Source of the DNA: Hyphomicrobiaceae bacterium
GTDB lineage: Bacteria > Pseudomonadota > Alphaproteobacteria > Rhizobiales > Aestuariivirgaceae
Direction: 5' to 3'
NCBI GenBank assembly: GCA_900298995.1
Contig: OMIC01000033.1
Coordinates: 1-44,570, forward strand
Length of the DNA stretch: 44,570 nucleotides
This document shows, piece by piece, positions 9,381 to 20,476 of this stretch. Under the pieces are notes generated by a model that saw nothing but the letters and a program-made list of their open reading frames with translations, was not told the origin of the DNA and searched no databases. The position numbers and the translations under genes were made by a program. The first letter of the stretch is position 1. The number at the start of each line of letters is the position of its first letter.

Positions 9381-10061
9381 ATGTGGCAGACCATTCTCGG
9401 CAGCTTGCTGGCGCTCGTCCTCGCTCTGCTGCTTGCGCGGCAACTTATCCGGCGCTCGCGCCAGCAGGCCGACGAACCACAAAGGCTGTTCGGCGCCGCG
9501 CAGTCCATACTCGAAAGTCCCCTTATCACCGATGGCCAGACTGCCGGCACCTTCAGGCTTACAGGGCGCTACAAGGGATACGATGTTCTGGCAAAGGCGG
9601 TCACCGACACGCTTGCGCTGCGCAAGCTCCCCAGCCTCTGGCTGTTGGTCACGCTGCCCGGGCCGGTCCCCGTCGGCGCCACGCTCGACCTGATGATGCG
9701 TCCCACAGGCCCGACCACGTTTTCCAATTTCGATGACCTTCCTTCCAGCGTCCCCACGCCAGCGGGATTTCCCGAGCACGCGGTCATCCGCAGCGACAAT
9801 CCCGCGCTGATGCCCCCCACCGACCTCGTGCGCCCGCTGCTGCCATTGTTTTTTGGCTCGCGCGCCAAGGAGCTCCTGATCACCCCTAGAGGCGTCCGCC
9901 TCGTTGTCCTGCTGGCTGAAGCCGACCGCGCCCGCTACGGCGTTTTCCGCCAGGCGGATTTCGGCGAGGTCTCCGTTGATCCCGACCTGCTCAGGGACTG
10001 CATCGAGCACCTCATCACCTTGCGCTCCGCCATCGACAACTGGCAAAAGCAGCCATCATGA
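9381..10061 (+). CDS. Unassigned protein with one N-terminal membrane helix
   Basis: A 226-residue protein from the ATG at 9381 (MWQTILGSLLALVLALLLAR). The N-terminal helix (about residues 3-20) is followed by a basic stretch and a soluble domain of about 200 residues. The soluble part contains ADEPQRLFGAAQSILESPLI and ends near LIDDCIEHL-like acidic helices. The cytosolic or periplasmic side is not clear. I do not recognise a family. Its stop overlaps the start of the next gene (ATGA at 10058-10061), so the two are translationally coupled. It lies after the permease terminator and probably has its own promoter. Confidence 0.65.
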   Translation: MWQTILGSLLALVLALLLARQLIRRSRQQADEPQRLFGAAQSILESPLITDGQTAGTFRLTGRYKGYDVLAKAVTDTLALRKLPSLWLLVTLPGPVPVGATLDLMMRPTGPTTFSNFDDLPSSVPTPAGFPEHAVIRSDNPALMPPTDLVRPLLPLFFGSRAKELLITPRGVRLVVLLAEADRARYGVFRQADFGEVSVDPDLLRDCIEHLITLRSAIDNWQKQPS

Positions 10062-10360
10062 CCCCACAACCGATGAACCCCCGACTGGTGCTGGCCGCGT
10101 CCCTGATCGTTCCCGGCCTTGGCCACGTGCTGCAAGGCAGGACGCAGCGGGGACTGATGTTCCTGTTCTTCACCGTCATTCTTGGCTGGGTGAGCGTACG
10201 GCTCATGCCGGAGACGGCAAGCTTCTTCTCGCGCCATGCTGGCGGCATCTTCATCTACGGACTCTCAGTGATCGATTCCTACAAGATCGCGCGGGTCAAC
10301 TGGGAAACCTGGAAGTATGCTTCAAATAACAAAGCCAACGGAAGCCAGACGCAGGATTGA
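10058..10360 (+). CDS. Small membrane protein of unknown function
   Basis: A 100-residue protein (MTPQPMNPRLVLAASLIVPG...) with two or three hydrophobic stretches: about residues 8-22, 30-48 and 62-75. The opening PRLVLAASLIVPGLGHVLQGRTQRGLMF has the proline/glycine pattern of short membrane proteins of the TM2/DUF5683 kind (PGxGhxxxGxxxrG). That resemblance is suggestive only. It overlaps the previous gene by four bases (ATGA). The homospermidine synthase gene follows after a gap of about 80 bases that contains a candidate promoter. Confidence 0.65.
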   Translation: MTPQPMNPRLVLAASLIVPGLGHVLQGRTQRGLMFLFFTVILGWVSVRLMPETASFFSRHAGGIFIYGLSVIDSYKIARVNWETWKYASNNKANGSQTQD

Positions 10361-10386
10361 GTAGACCCTCAAGTTTTCACTATAAG
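10357..10386 (+). promoter_or_regulatory. Candidate promoter of the homospermidine synthase operon
   Basis: TTGAGT at 10357-10362 and TATAAG at 10381-10386 are separated by 18 bases, a sigma-70-like arrangement. This would start transcription about 50 bases before the hss start codon. A second TTGACA at 10387-10392 overlaps the start site but lacks a matching -10. Confidence 0.35.
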
Positions 10387-10442
10387 TTGACAGTCGTCGT
10401 CGCTATACCGCCCTGCGACAGTCTGACAGGAGTTTGGATGAC

Positions 10443-11873
10443 ATGATAAACTGGCCCATTCACGCCAACTGGAACGGCCCCATTGTCATGATCGGCTTCG
10501 GGTCAATCGGCCGCGGCACCCTTCCTCTCATTCTCCGGCACATCAAGTGCGACCCCCGCCGGATCACCGTCATCGATCCCGATGAATCCAAGAGCACGCT
10601 GGTCGAGAAGCAGGGCGCGTCCTTCATCAACGAGGGCCTCTCACGCAAGAACTACCGTCAACTCCTGAAGCCGCTACTCACGGCGGGTCCAGGCCGCGCC
10701 TTCATCGTCAACCTGTCCGTGGACGTGGACAGCCTCGCCATCATGCGGCTGGCACGCGAGACCGGTGCGCTCTACATCGACACCGTGATCGAACCGTGGC
10801 CCGGCTTCTACTACAACACCAATCTGCCTCAGGGCGAACGCACGAACTACGCCATGCGTGAACACATGCTGGCGCTGAAGCGCGAACTCGGGCCCGGACC
10901 CACCGCTGTCTCCTGCTGCGGGGCCAACCCCGGAATGGTGTCGTGGTTCGTCAAAAAGGCCCTCATGGACATTGCCCGCGACACAGGCGTCAAGGTGAGC
11001 GAGCCACGGTCCCGCGAGGACTGGGCGAAGCTCATGAAGCGGCTTGGGGTCAAGGGCGTCCATATCGCAGAACGTGATACCCAGCGGGGCAAGAAGCCGA
11101 AGCCCTTCGGCACCTTCGTCAACACCTGGTCGGTCGAGGGCTTCATATCCGAAGGCCTGCAGCCCGCCGAGCTCGGCTGGGGTACGCACGAGAAGAAGCT
11201 TCCCGCCCTCGGCCGCCGTCACAGGACGGGATGCGGCGCAGCGATCTATCTCGAACGGCCCGGCGCCGACACCCGCGTGCGCACCTGGACACCCACCGAG
11301 GGACCTCACTTCGGCTTCCTCGTTACCCACAACGAAGCGATCTCGATTGCCGACTATTTCACCGTGCGCGATGGCCGCAAGGTCGTCTACCGCCCCACCT
11401 GCCACTATGCCTACCACCCCAGCAATGACGCCGTGCTCTCCTGGCAAGAACTGCTGGGGGCTGGCGGTCGCCGTCAGAAGGAAAGTTATGTCATCGACGA
11501 GGCCGACATCGCCGACGGCCGTGATGAACTCGGCGTTCTGCTCTACGGCCACAAGAAGAACGCCTACTGGTACGGCTCCCAGCTGTCGATCGAGGAAGCC
11601 CGCAAGCTCGCGCCCTATCAGAGCGCAACCGGGCTGCAGGTCACGTCCGCCGTCCTCACCGGCATGATATGGGCCATCGAGAACCCGGATTGCGGCATCG
11701 TGGAGACCGACGAGATGGACTACCGCCGCTGCCTGGAGATCCAGACGCCCTACCTGGGCCCGGTCCGCGGCATCTACACCGGCTGGACGCCGCTCGACTC
11801 CATCGTTGAACTCTTCGCGCCCGACCTCGACAGGCGTGATCCCTGGCAGTTCCAGAACATCCTCGTGCGTTAG
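10443..11873 (+). CDS. hss: Homospermidine synthase
   Basis: A 476-residue protein, the usual length of the bacterial enzyme, which uses NAD+ to make sym-homospermidine from putrescine units. It opens MINWPIHANWNGPIVMIGFG followed by SIGRGTLPL, a Rossmann dinucleotide motif (GFGSIGRG). The segment TAVSCCGANPGMVSWFVKKA is typical of the family. The ATG at 10443 is preferred because AGGAG lies ten bases before it; a TTG at 10434 is too close to that ribosome binding site. The gene is followed after 12 bases by a solute-binding protein gene and then by three more genes without real gaps. Hss is common in alphaproteobacteria, where homospermidine replaces spermidine. Confidence 0.95.
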   Translation: MINWPIHANWNGPIVMIGFGSIGRGTLPLILRHIKCDPRRITVIDPDESKSTLVEKQGASFINEGLSRKNYRQLLKPLLTAGPGRAFIVNLSVDVDSLAIMRLARETGALYIDTVIEPWPGFYYNTNLPQGERTNYAMREHMLALKRELGPGPTAVSCCGANPGMVSWFVKKALMDIARDTGVKVSEPRSREDWAKLMKRLGVKGVHIAERDTQRGKKPKPFGTFVNTWSVEGFISEGLQPAELGWGTHEKKLPALGRRHRTGCGAAIYLERPGADTRVRTWTPTEGPHFGFLVTHNEAISIADYFTVRDGRKVVYRPTCHYAYHPSNDAVLSWQELLGAGGRRQKESYVIDEADIADGRDELGVLLYGHKKNAYWYGSQLSIEEARKLAPYQSATGLQVTSAVLTGMIWAIENPDCGIVETDEMDYRRCLEIQTPYLGPVRGIYTGWTPLDSIVELFAPDLDRRDPWQFQNILVR

Positions 11874-11885
11874 GGAGACCCCGTC

Positions 11886-13664
11886 ATGCGCCGCTCAGTC
11901 CCGATCCTTGCCGCTGCCCTGCTGGCGCTGACCTCTGTGGCATCCGCCGAACCCCGCCCCGGCATCGCCATGCTCGGCGAACCCGCGCTCGCGCCCGACT
12001 TCGCCAGCCTCCCCTATGCCAATCCCGACGCGCCCAGGGGCGGCATCCTGCGCCAGGCGGTGACGGGGTCCTTCGACAGCGTCAACCCGTTCATCGTCAA
12101 GGGACAGGCCGCAGCGGGCCTGCGTGCCTATGTGTTCGAAAGCCTGCTCGGGCGCAACTGGGCGGAACCCTTCTCGCTCTATGGCCTGATTGCCGAAACC
12201 ATCGATGTGTCGGATGACCGGCAGACCTTCACCTTCAGGCTGCGGCCCGAGGCGAAATTCTCCGATGGCAGGCCGATCACCACGGCGGATGTCGTGTTCT
12301 CGATGGAAACGCTGCGCGACAAGGGCCGCCCGAACTTCAAGAACTCCTACTCCAAGATCACCGGCGTCAAGACGCCTGACGCACACACCATCACCTTCAC
12401 CCAGGAGTCGGGAGACCGTGAACTTCCGCTGATCGTCGGCCTGATGCCCATCCTCTCCAAGGCCTATTGGGAGGGCAAGGATTTCGCCCTGACGACACTC
12501 GACCCCATCACGGGGTCCGGTCCCTATGTGATCGCCACCGTGAAGCCGGGCGAAACCATCACCTACCGTCGCAACCCGGATTATTGGGGCAACAACCTGC
12601 CGCTCCAGAAGGGGTTGTGGAATTTCGACGAGGTGCGCTTCGACTACTACCGAGATGCCAACGCGGCGTTCGAAGCCTTCAAGTCCGGGCTGGCCGATAT
12701 CCGCGTCGAGGCCGACCCCGTGCGCTGGAACACGGGCTATGACTTCCCGGCCGCCAAGTCCGGCAAGATCATCCTCGAGAAGATCCCCCAGAAGACGCCT
12801 GCCCCGACAACCGGCTTTGCGTTCAACACCCGACGCGACATCTTTGCCGACCCGCGCGTACGCGAGGCCCTCGTCATGGCCTTTGATTTCGAATGGGCCA
12901 ACGCAAATCTCTTCGCCAATGCCTACCGCCGGACCTATGGCTACTTCGGCGGATCGGAGCTCTCCTCGGAAGGCCGGGCCGTGGACGAGGCGGAAAAGGC
13001 CGTTCTGGGCGACGCCCTGTCGAGGCTGCGCGCCGATTTCGCGGATGGAACCTACCGGCTGCCGGTCAGTGATGGATCCGGGCGCGACCGCAAGGTTCTG
13101 CGCAAGGCGGTGGAACTTCTCGCCGAGGCGGGATGGAACGTGACAGACGCCGGTCTGGTCAACGCTCAAGGAAAGCCCTTCACCTTCACGATCACGGTAC
13201 AGAACAAGGATCAGGAGAAGATAGCACTTCACTACCAGCGGACCCTCGAGACCATCGGCATAAAGGCCGCCGTCCGGGTGGTGGACTCTGCGCAGTTCGC
13301 ATCGCTCCAGACCAACTATGACTATGACATGATCCCGGTCAGCTGGTTCAACTCGCTGTCGCCCGGCAACGAGCAGATGCTCTACTTCGGCTCGGCCGGC
13401 CGGACCACCGACGGCACCCGCAACTATCCCGGCATTGCCGATCCCGCCGTCGATGCCGCGATCCAGGCGATGCTGAACGCCAAGACCCGGGAAGATTTCG
13501 TGGCGGCAGTGCGTGCAGAGGACCGTCTGCTGATGTCGGGCTTCTACATCGTTCCTTTCTATGACGCCGGCGGCCAGTGGATGGCGCGCTGGACGCACAT
13601 CGGACGCCCGGAGGCCCAGCCGCTTCCTGGCTTTGAGACGACGACGCTCTGGCGTCAGCCGTGA
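11886..13664 (+). CDS. Periplasmic solute-binding protein, family 5, YejA-like
   Basis: A 592-residue exported protein. A signal peptide (MRRSVPILAAALLALTSVAS-A) is followed by FASLPYANPDAPRGGILRQA and GSFDSVNPFIVKG. These are hallmarks of the YejA branch of family 5 binding proteins (dipeptide/oligopeptide/microcin C uptake). The body has RLRPEAKFSDGRPITTADVV and ITGSGPYVI, also typical. The gene is not followed by permease or ATPase genes (yejB, yejE, yejF), so it must use components encoded elsewhere. It starts 12 bases after hss and its TGA stop overlaps the GTG start of the next gene, implying co-expression. Confidence 0.9.
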   Translation: MRRSVPILAAALLALTSVASAEPRPGIAMLGEPALAPDFASLPYANPDAPRGGILRQAVTGSFDSVNPFIVKGQAAAGLRAYVFESLLGRNWAEPFSLYGLIAETIDVSDDRQTFTFRLRPEAKFSDGRPITTADVVFSMETLRDKGRPNFKNSYSKITGVKTPDAHTITFTQESGDRELPLIVGLMPILSKAYWEGKDFALTTLDPITGSGPYVIATVKPGETITYRRNPDYWGNNLPLQKGLWNFDEVRFDYYRDANAAFEAFKSGLADIRVEADPVRWNTGYDFPAAKSGKIILEKIPQKTPAPTTGFAFNTRRDIFADPRVREALVMAFDFEWANANLFANAYRRTYGYFGGSELSSEGRAVDEAEKAVLGDALSRLRADFADGTYRLPVSDGSGRDRKVLRKAVELLAEAGWNVTDAGLVNAQGKPFTFTITVQNKDQEKIALHYQRTLETIGIKAAVRVVDSAQFASLQTNYDYDMIPVSWFNSLSPGNEQMLYFGSAGRTTDGTRNYPGIADPAVDAAIQAMLNAKTREDFVAAVRAEDRLLMSGFYIVPFYDAGGQWMARWTHIGRPEAQPLPGFETTTLWRQP

Positions 13665-15106
13665 ACGGAACTGCAGCGCACCCCCCGCCGCAACTCAATC
13701 TCGCCCGTCACTGCCTCTCTGGCAAACCGCCGGAGAAGACTGCGCTGATCGTGGCGGCTGCATCCGTGGGGCGCTGGAGCTATGGCGCGCTGGAAGACGC
13801 GGTGCTGCGGCTCGCCGAGGGGCTCCGGCGCGAAGGTCTGGAGCCCGGCGACCGTCTGCTGATCCGCATGGGCAATTCCCTCGACTATGCGCTCGCCTTC
13901 TTCGCAGCCAACGCCGCCGGCGCCATTCCGATCCCGGCCTCGCCCATGCTCACCACGCGCGAAGTGGCCGGGCTCCTCGCCAGCAGCGGCGCCCGGTTCC
14001 TGGCGTGGGACGGGCTCCTTGCCCTGCCGGAGGTGACGGATGTCCGCCTCCTCACACCGCCAGACATCGCCCGGTTGAAAACTTCGCCGCGGGGTGATTA
14101 TGCCGCTACGGCGGCAGACGATCCCGCTTATCTGATCTACACATCGGGAACTTCGGGCGCGCCCAAGGGCGTGCTTCATGGCCAGCGCGCCATCTGGGGA
14201 CGGCGTCCCATGTATGCGGGATGGTCCGGGCTCGGCACGGGCGACGTGCTCCTGCATACCGGTGCACTCAACTGGACCTACACGCTTGGCGTCGGGCTCT
14301 GCGATCCCTTCGTCAATGCCGCCACCGCCGTCGTCTATACCGGTCCCCCTGATCCCTCCGTATGGCAACGCCTTGTTCACGATCATGGAGTGACGATCAT
14401 GGCCTCGGTGCCGGGACTCTACCGCCAGAGCCTGCGCGCCGGTTTCCACGGTGCACCGGGCCTTCGTCATGGCCTCAGCGCAGGCGAGGCCCTGGCGCCG
14501 TCCATCCTCACACAGTGGCGCGACACGACCGGCTGCGACCTCTACGAAGCCCTCGGGATGAGCGAAATCTCGACCTACATTTCTTCCGGCCCGTCGGTGC
14601 CCGTGCGCCCGGGCTCCCCCGGAAGGCCGCAACAGGGACGCAGGGTTCGCCTTCTGGCAGATGGGGAACTCGCCGTTCACCGCAGCGACCCTGGCCTCTT
14701 CCTCGGCTACTGGGGCGAGCACGACCCCGGCGACAGAGAATGGTTTGCAACCGGCGACACGGCCGAAATCGATGCGGACGGTTATGTGTGGTATCATGGA
14801 CGTTCGGATGAACTCATGAATGCCGGCGGTTTCCGCGTCTCGCCGCTCGAGGTCGAAAGTATCCTGCTGCAGCACCCGGCGGTTGCAGAAGCGGGTGTGC
14901 GGGAGTGGGCGGTGTCGGACTCTGCCAGCATCATCGCCGCGTTCATCGTACCGCAGGGAACGGCCACACCTGACGAGACCGCCATTCAGGCCTTTGTGCG
15001 CGAGCGGCTGGCAGCCTATAAATGTCCGAGACAGATCTGGTTCGTGCCCGCGCTTCCACGGACCGCCAACGGCAAGCTTATCCGGAAAGCGCTGGAGAAG
15101 CCCTGA
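13661..15106 (+). CDS. Acyl-CoA ligase of the ANL (AMP-forming) superfamily
   Basis: A 481-residue adenylate-forming enzyme. Motifs appear in order: the P-loop-like YTSGTSGAPKG at residues 160-170, YEALGMSEIS (A5), TGDTAEIDADGYVWYHGR (A7), and the C-terminal catalytic lysine region PRTANGKLIRKAL. Such enzymes activate a carboxylic acid with ATP and transfer it to CoA. The short length and the SPMLTTREV segment resemble benzoate/2-aminobenzoate-type ligases, but the substrate cannot be fixed. The start is a GTG that overlaps the stop of the binding-protein gene (GTGA at 13661-13664), indicating translational coupling. The next gene begins three bases after its stop. Confidence 0.88.
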   Translation: MNGTAAHPPPQLNLARHCLSGKPPEKTALIVAAASVGRWSYGALEDAVLRLAEGLRREGLEPGDRLLIRMGNSLDYALAFFAANAAGAIPIPASPMLTTREVAGLLASSGARFLAWDGLLALPEVTDVRLLTPPDIARLKTSPRGDYAATAADDPAYLIYTSGTSGAPKGVLHGQRAIWGRRPMYAGWSGLGTGDVLLHTGALNWTYTLGVGLCDPFVNAATAVVYTGPPDPSVWQRLVHDHGVTIMASVPGLYRQSLRAGFHGAPGLRHGLSAGEALAPSILTQWRDTTGCDLYEALGMSEISTYISSGPSVPVRPGSPGRPQQGRRVRLLADGELAVHRSDPGLFLGYWGEHDPGDREWFATGDTAEIDADGYVWYHGRSDELMNAGGFRVSPLEVESILLQHPAVAEAGVREWAVSDSASIIAAFIVPQGTATPDETAIQAFVRERLAAYKCPRQIWFVPALPRTANGKLIRKALEKP

Positions 15107-15109
15107 GCC

Positions 15110-15757
15110 ATGCCCGGCCCTTTCGTGATCGATGTGATTTCCGATGTCATCTGCCCCTGGTGTTTCCTCGGCAAGCGACGGCTCGACGCCGCGCTTGCGG
15201 AATTTGAGGATCTCGAGATCCTTGTGCGCTGGCGCCCGTTCATGCTCGACCCCACCATTCCGGCCGACGGGCTCGACCGTCAGGACTACCTGCTCTCCAA
15301 ATTCGGGCCGGAAAGGCTGAAGACCCTCCACGACCCCATCATCGAGGCCGCCCGCGACCTTGCTGTTCCCTACAATTTCGATGCCATCACCCGGACGCCC
15401 AACACGCTCGATGCCCATCGTCTCATCCGCTGGTCACACACGGCCGACCGCCAGAACCAGGTGGCCGAGCAACTGTTCACAGCCTACTGGAACGAGGGTC
15501 GCGACATCGGCCAGCACGCCGAACTTGCCAGGATAGCAGGAGAGGCCGGCCTTAACCCCGCTCAGATCGCCGAGCTTCTTGCCAGCGATCAGGATGTCGA
15601 GTCCACCCGGACGGAGATTGCCCACGCGACACAGATTGGCGTCACCGGCGTTCCCACCTTCATTCTGGCCCAGCGCTTCGCGCTTCAGGGAGCCCAGACG
15701 CCCGAGGTCATCGCCGACGCCATTCAGCGCACCATCGATGCCGACTCGAATGAGTGA
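15110..15757 (+). CDS. DsbA-family thioredoxin-fold oxidoreductase, FrnE-like
   Basis: A 215-residue cytosolic protein without a signal peptide (MPGPFVIDVISDVICPWCFL). The redox motif CPWC is at residues 15-18. Further on come TRTPNTLDAHRLIRW and IGVTGVPTFILAQRFALQGA, with the cis-proline motif VPTF. This is the FrnE/2-hydroxychromene-2-carboxylate isomerase-like branch of the DsbA superfamily, whose members act as disulfide oxidoreductases or glutathione-dependent isomerases. It starts three bases after the ligase gene and overlaps the next gene by eight bases. Confidence 0.9.
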   Translation: MPGPFVIDVISDVICPWCFLGKRRLDAALAEFEDLEILVRWRPFMLDPTIPADGLDRQDYLLSKFGPERLKTLHDPIIEAARDLAVPYNFDAITRTPNTLDAHRLIRWSHTADRQNQVAEQLFTAYWNEGRDIGQHAELARIAGEAGLNPAQIAELLASDQDVESTRTEIAHATQIGVTGVPTFILAQRFALQGAQTPEVIADAIQRTIDADSNE

Positions 15758-16235
15758 CGCCGAGACCCACAGCGGCGGCTGCCAGTGCGGTGCCGTGCGC
15801 TACCGCATCGACGGACACCTCCGGCCCGGTGGCTTCTGCCATTGCAGGATGTGCCAAAAGGCCTTTGGAAATTTTGGCGCCGCGCTGACGAGCGTGCCAC
15901 GCGACCGGCTGCACTGGACCCGTGGCGCGCCTGCCACGTTCCGCTCCTCAGCTATTGTGGCGCGGGGCTTTTGCCGCGATTGCGGCACGCCGCTGTTCAT
16001 GCTCGAAGACGGCTGGCCGATCTACGAAATTGCCATCGGCACGCTCGACGATCCCTCGGCGTGCGCGCCTGACCATGTCGTGGGGACCGAGAGCAAGCTT
16101 TCATGGGCCGACAGCCTGCCGGGGCTACCCGGCCACAGCACGGCAGAGGACCGCACCCCGGCCGATCTCGTGAAACTCGCCTCGCTCCAGCACCCTGATC
16201 ACGACACCGCGCAGTGGCCCGAAACGGACGCCTGA
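15750..16235 (+). CDS. GFA-family (glutathione-dependent formaldehyde-activating-like) protein
   Basis: A 161-residue protein (MSDAETHSGGCQCGAVRYRI...) with the zinc-binding cysteine pattern of the GFA/CENP-V domain: CQCG near residues 11-14, CHCRMCQK near 30, and GFCRDCGTPLF near 75. The start at 15750 overlaps the FrnE gene by eight bases. The founding member, Gfa of Paracoccus, was proposed to help form S-hydroxymethylglutathione, but most relatives have no known activity. Last gene of the run beginning at hss. It is convergent with alaS, 74 bases away. Confidence 0.85.
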   Translation: MSDAETHSGGCQCGAVRYRIDGHLRPGGFCHCRMCQKAFGNFGAALTSVPRDRLHWTRGAPATFRSSAIVARGFCRDCGTPLFMLEDGWPIYEIAIGTLDDPSACAPDHVVGTESKLSWADSLPGLPGHSTAEDRTPADLVKLASLQHPDHDTAQWPETDA

Positions 16236-16309
16236 ACGCCAGGCTTCTCCACAACCTTCGCCATGGGACGACGGACCGCCCGAAGCCTCCGTCGCTGGGC
16301 GAAGAACGA

Positions 16310-18967
<2,658 letters not shown>

Positions 18968-19065
18968 GTGACGCCCGGCTAAAGAGTGAAAATCGACGGG
19001 ACGTTTAAGGCGCGAAGCCGATCCTGTCCAGAATATCCCACCCGGGGCCATATCCGGACGCAACA

Positions 19066-19092
19066 GCGCCCTCCGGGGGTGGCGGAGGGCGC
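19066..19092 (-). terminator. Inverted repeat between recA and alaS
   Basis: A perfect 10-base inverted repeat (GCGCCCTCCG at 19066-19075 and CGGAGGGCGC at 19083-19092) has a seven-base loop. It lies about 90 bases after the recA stop. There is no clear U tract, so it may be a weak or Rho-assisted terminator, or simply stabilise the 3' end of recA mRNA. Confidence 0.5.
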
Positions 19093-19130
19093 AGTCTGCC
19101 AAGCGGTGTGGGGCAACACCGTAAGCGGCC

Positions 19131-19152
19131 GGTGCCCTGGGGCAAGGGCGCC
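19131..19152 (-). terminator. Hairpin downstream of recA
   Basis: An eight-base stem (GGTGCCCT at 19131-19138 and AGGGCGCC at 19145-19152, with one G-U pair) and a six-base loop lie 30 bases after the recA stop. With the longer inverted repeat at 19066-19092 it forms a double hairpin that probably ends the recA transcript. Confidence 0.45.
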
Positions 19153-19182
19153 GGAGTCTGGATGCGAAAGGCTGGACGAGAC

Positions 19183-20250
<1,068 letters not shown>

Positions 20251-20314
20251 CGGTTTACTCCCTCATTCTTGGTGGGTCCATAAAAGCCCAGGCTGCTGGC
20301 CCGACGCTTTCGAT

Positions 20315-20349
20315 GTTCAGACTATGTTCTATTTCCGTTCGTATTGCAA
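20315..20349 (-). promoter_or_regulatory. recA promoter with overlapping LexA (SOS) boxes
   Basis: On the plus strand GTTC occurs at 20315-20318, 20326-20329 and 20337-20340, each pair separated by exactly seven bases. GTTC-N7-GTTC is the alphaproteobacterial SOS box. Here three half-sites in a row give two overlapping boxes. On the recA strand TTGCAA (20349-20344) and CATAGT (20326-20321) are 17 bases apart and form a plausible promoter. The LexA sites cover its spacer and -10, so bound LexA would block polymerase. Confidence 0.8.
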
Positions 20350-20356
20350 GAGGAAA

Positions 20357-20392
20357 ATTGTGAACACACAACACCTTGTTATTATTCACAAT
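20357..20392. repeat. AT-rich inverted repeat between cckA and recA
   Basis: ATTGTGAA at 20357-20364 and TTCACAAT at 20385-20392 form an eight-base inverted repeat with a 20-base spacer. It lies in an unusually AT-rich stretch directly upstream of the recA promoter. It could be a binding site for a dimeric regulator or a hairpin at the end of cckA mRNA. No function is shown. Confidence 0.4.
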
Positions 20393-20476
20393 AGTGTAAA
20401 CATTCCCGGAACAGACCGGAACATCCGCAACCGGGATCAATCCTGACGCGAAGCCGGCAGCCAGGGCCCACCCCGG

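Noticed and set aside
11895-13598. A 567-codon minus-strand frame opposite the YejA-like gene, and similar long frames at 13655-15418, 16214-17722 and 40402-42297
   Set aside because: All lie opposite well-identified genes and have the composition expected of codon-bias shadows.
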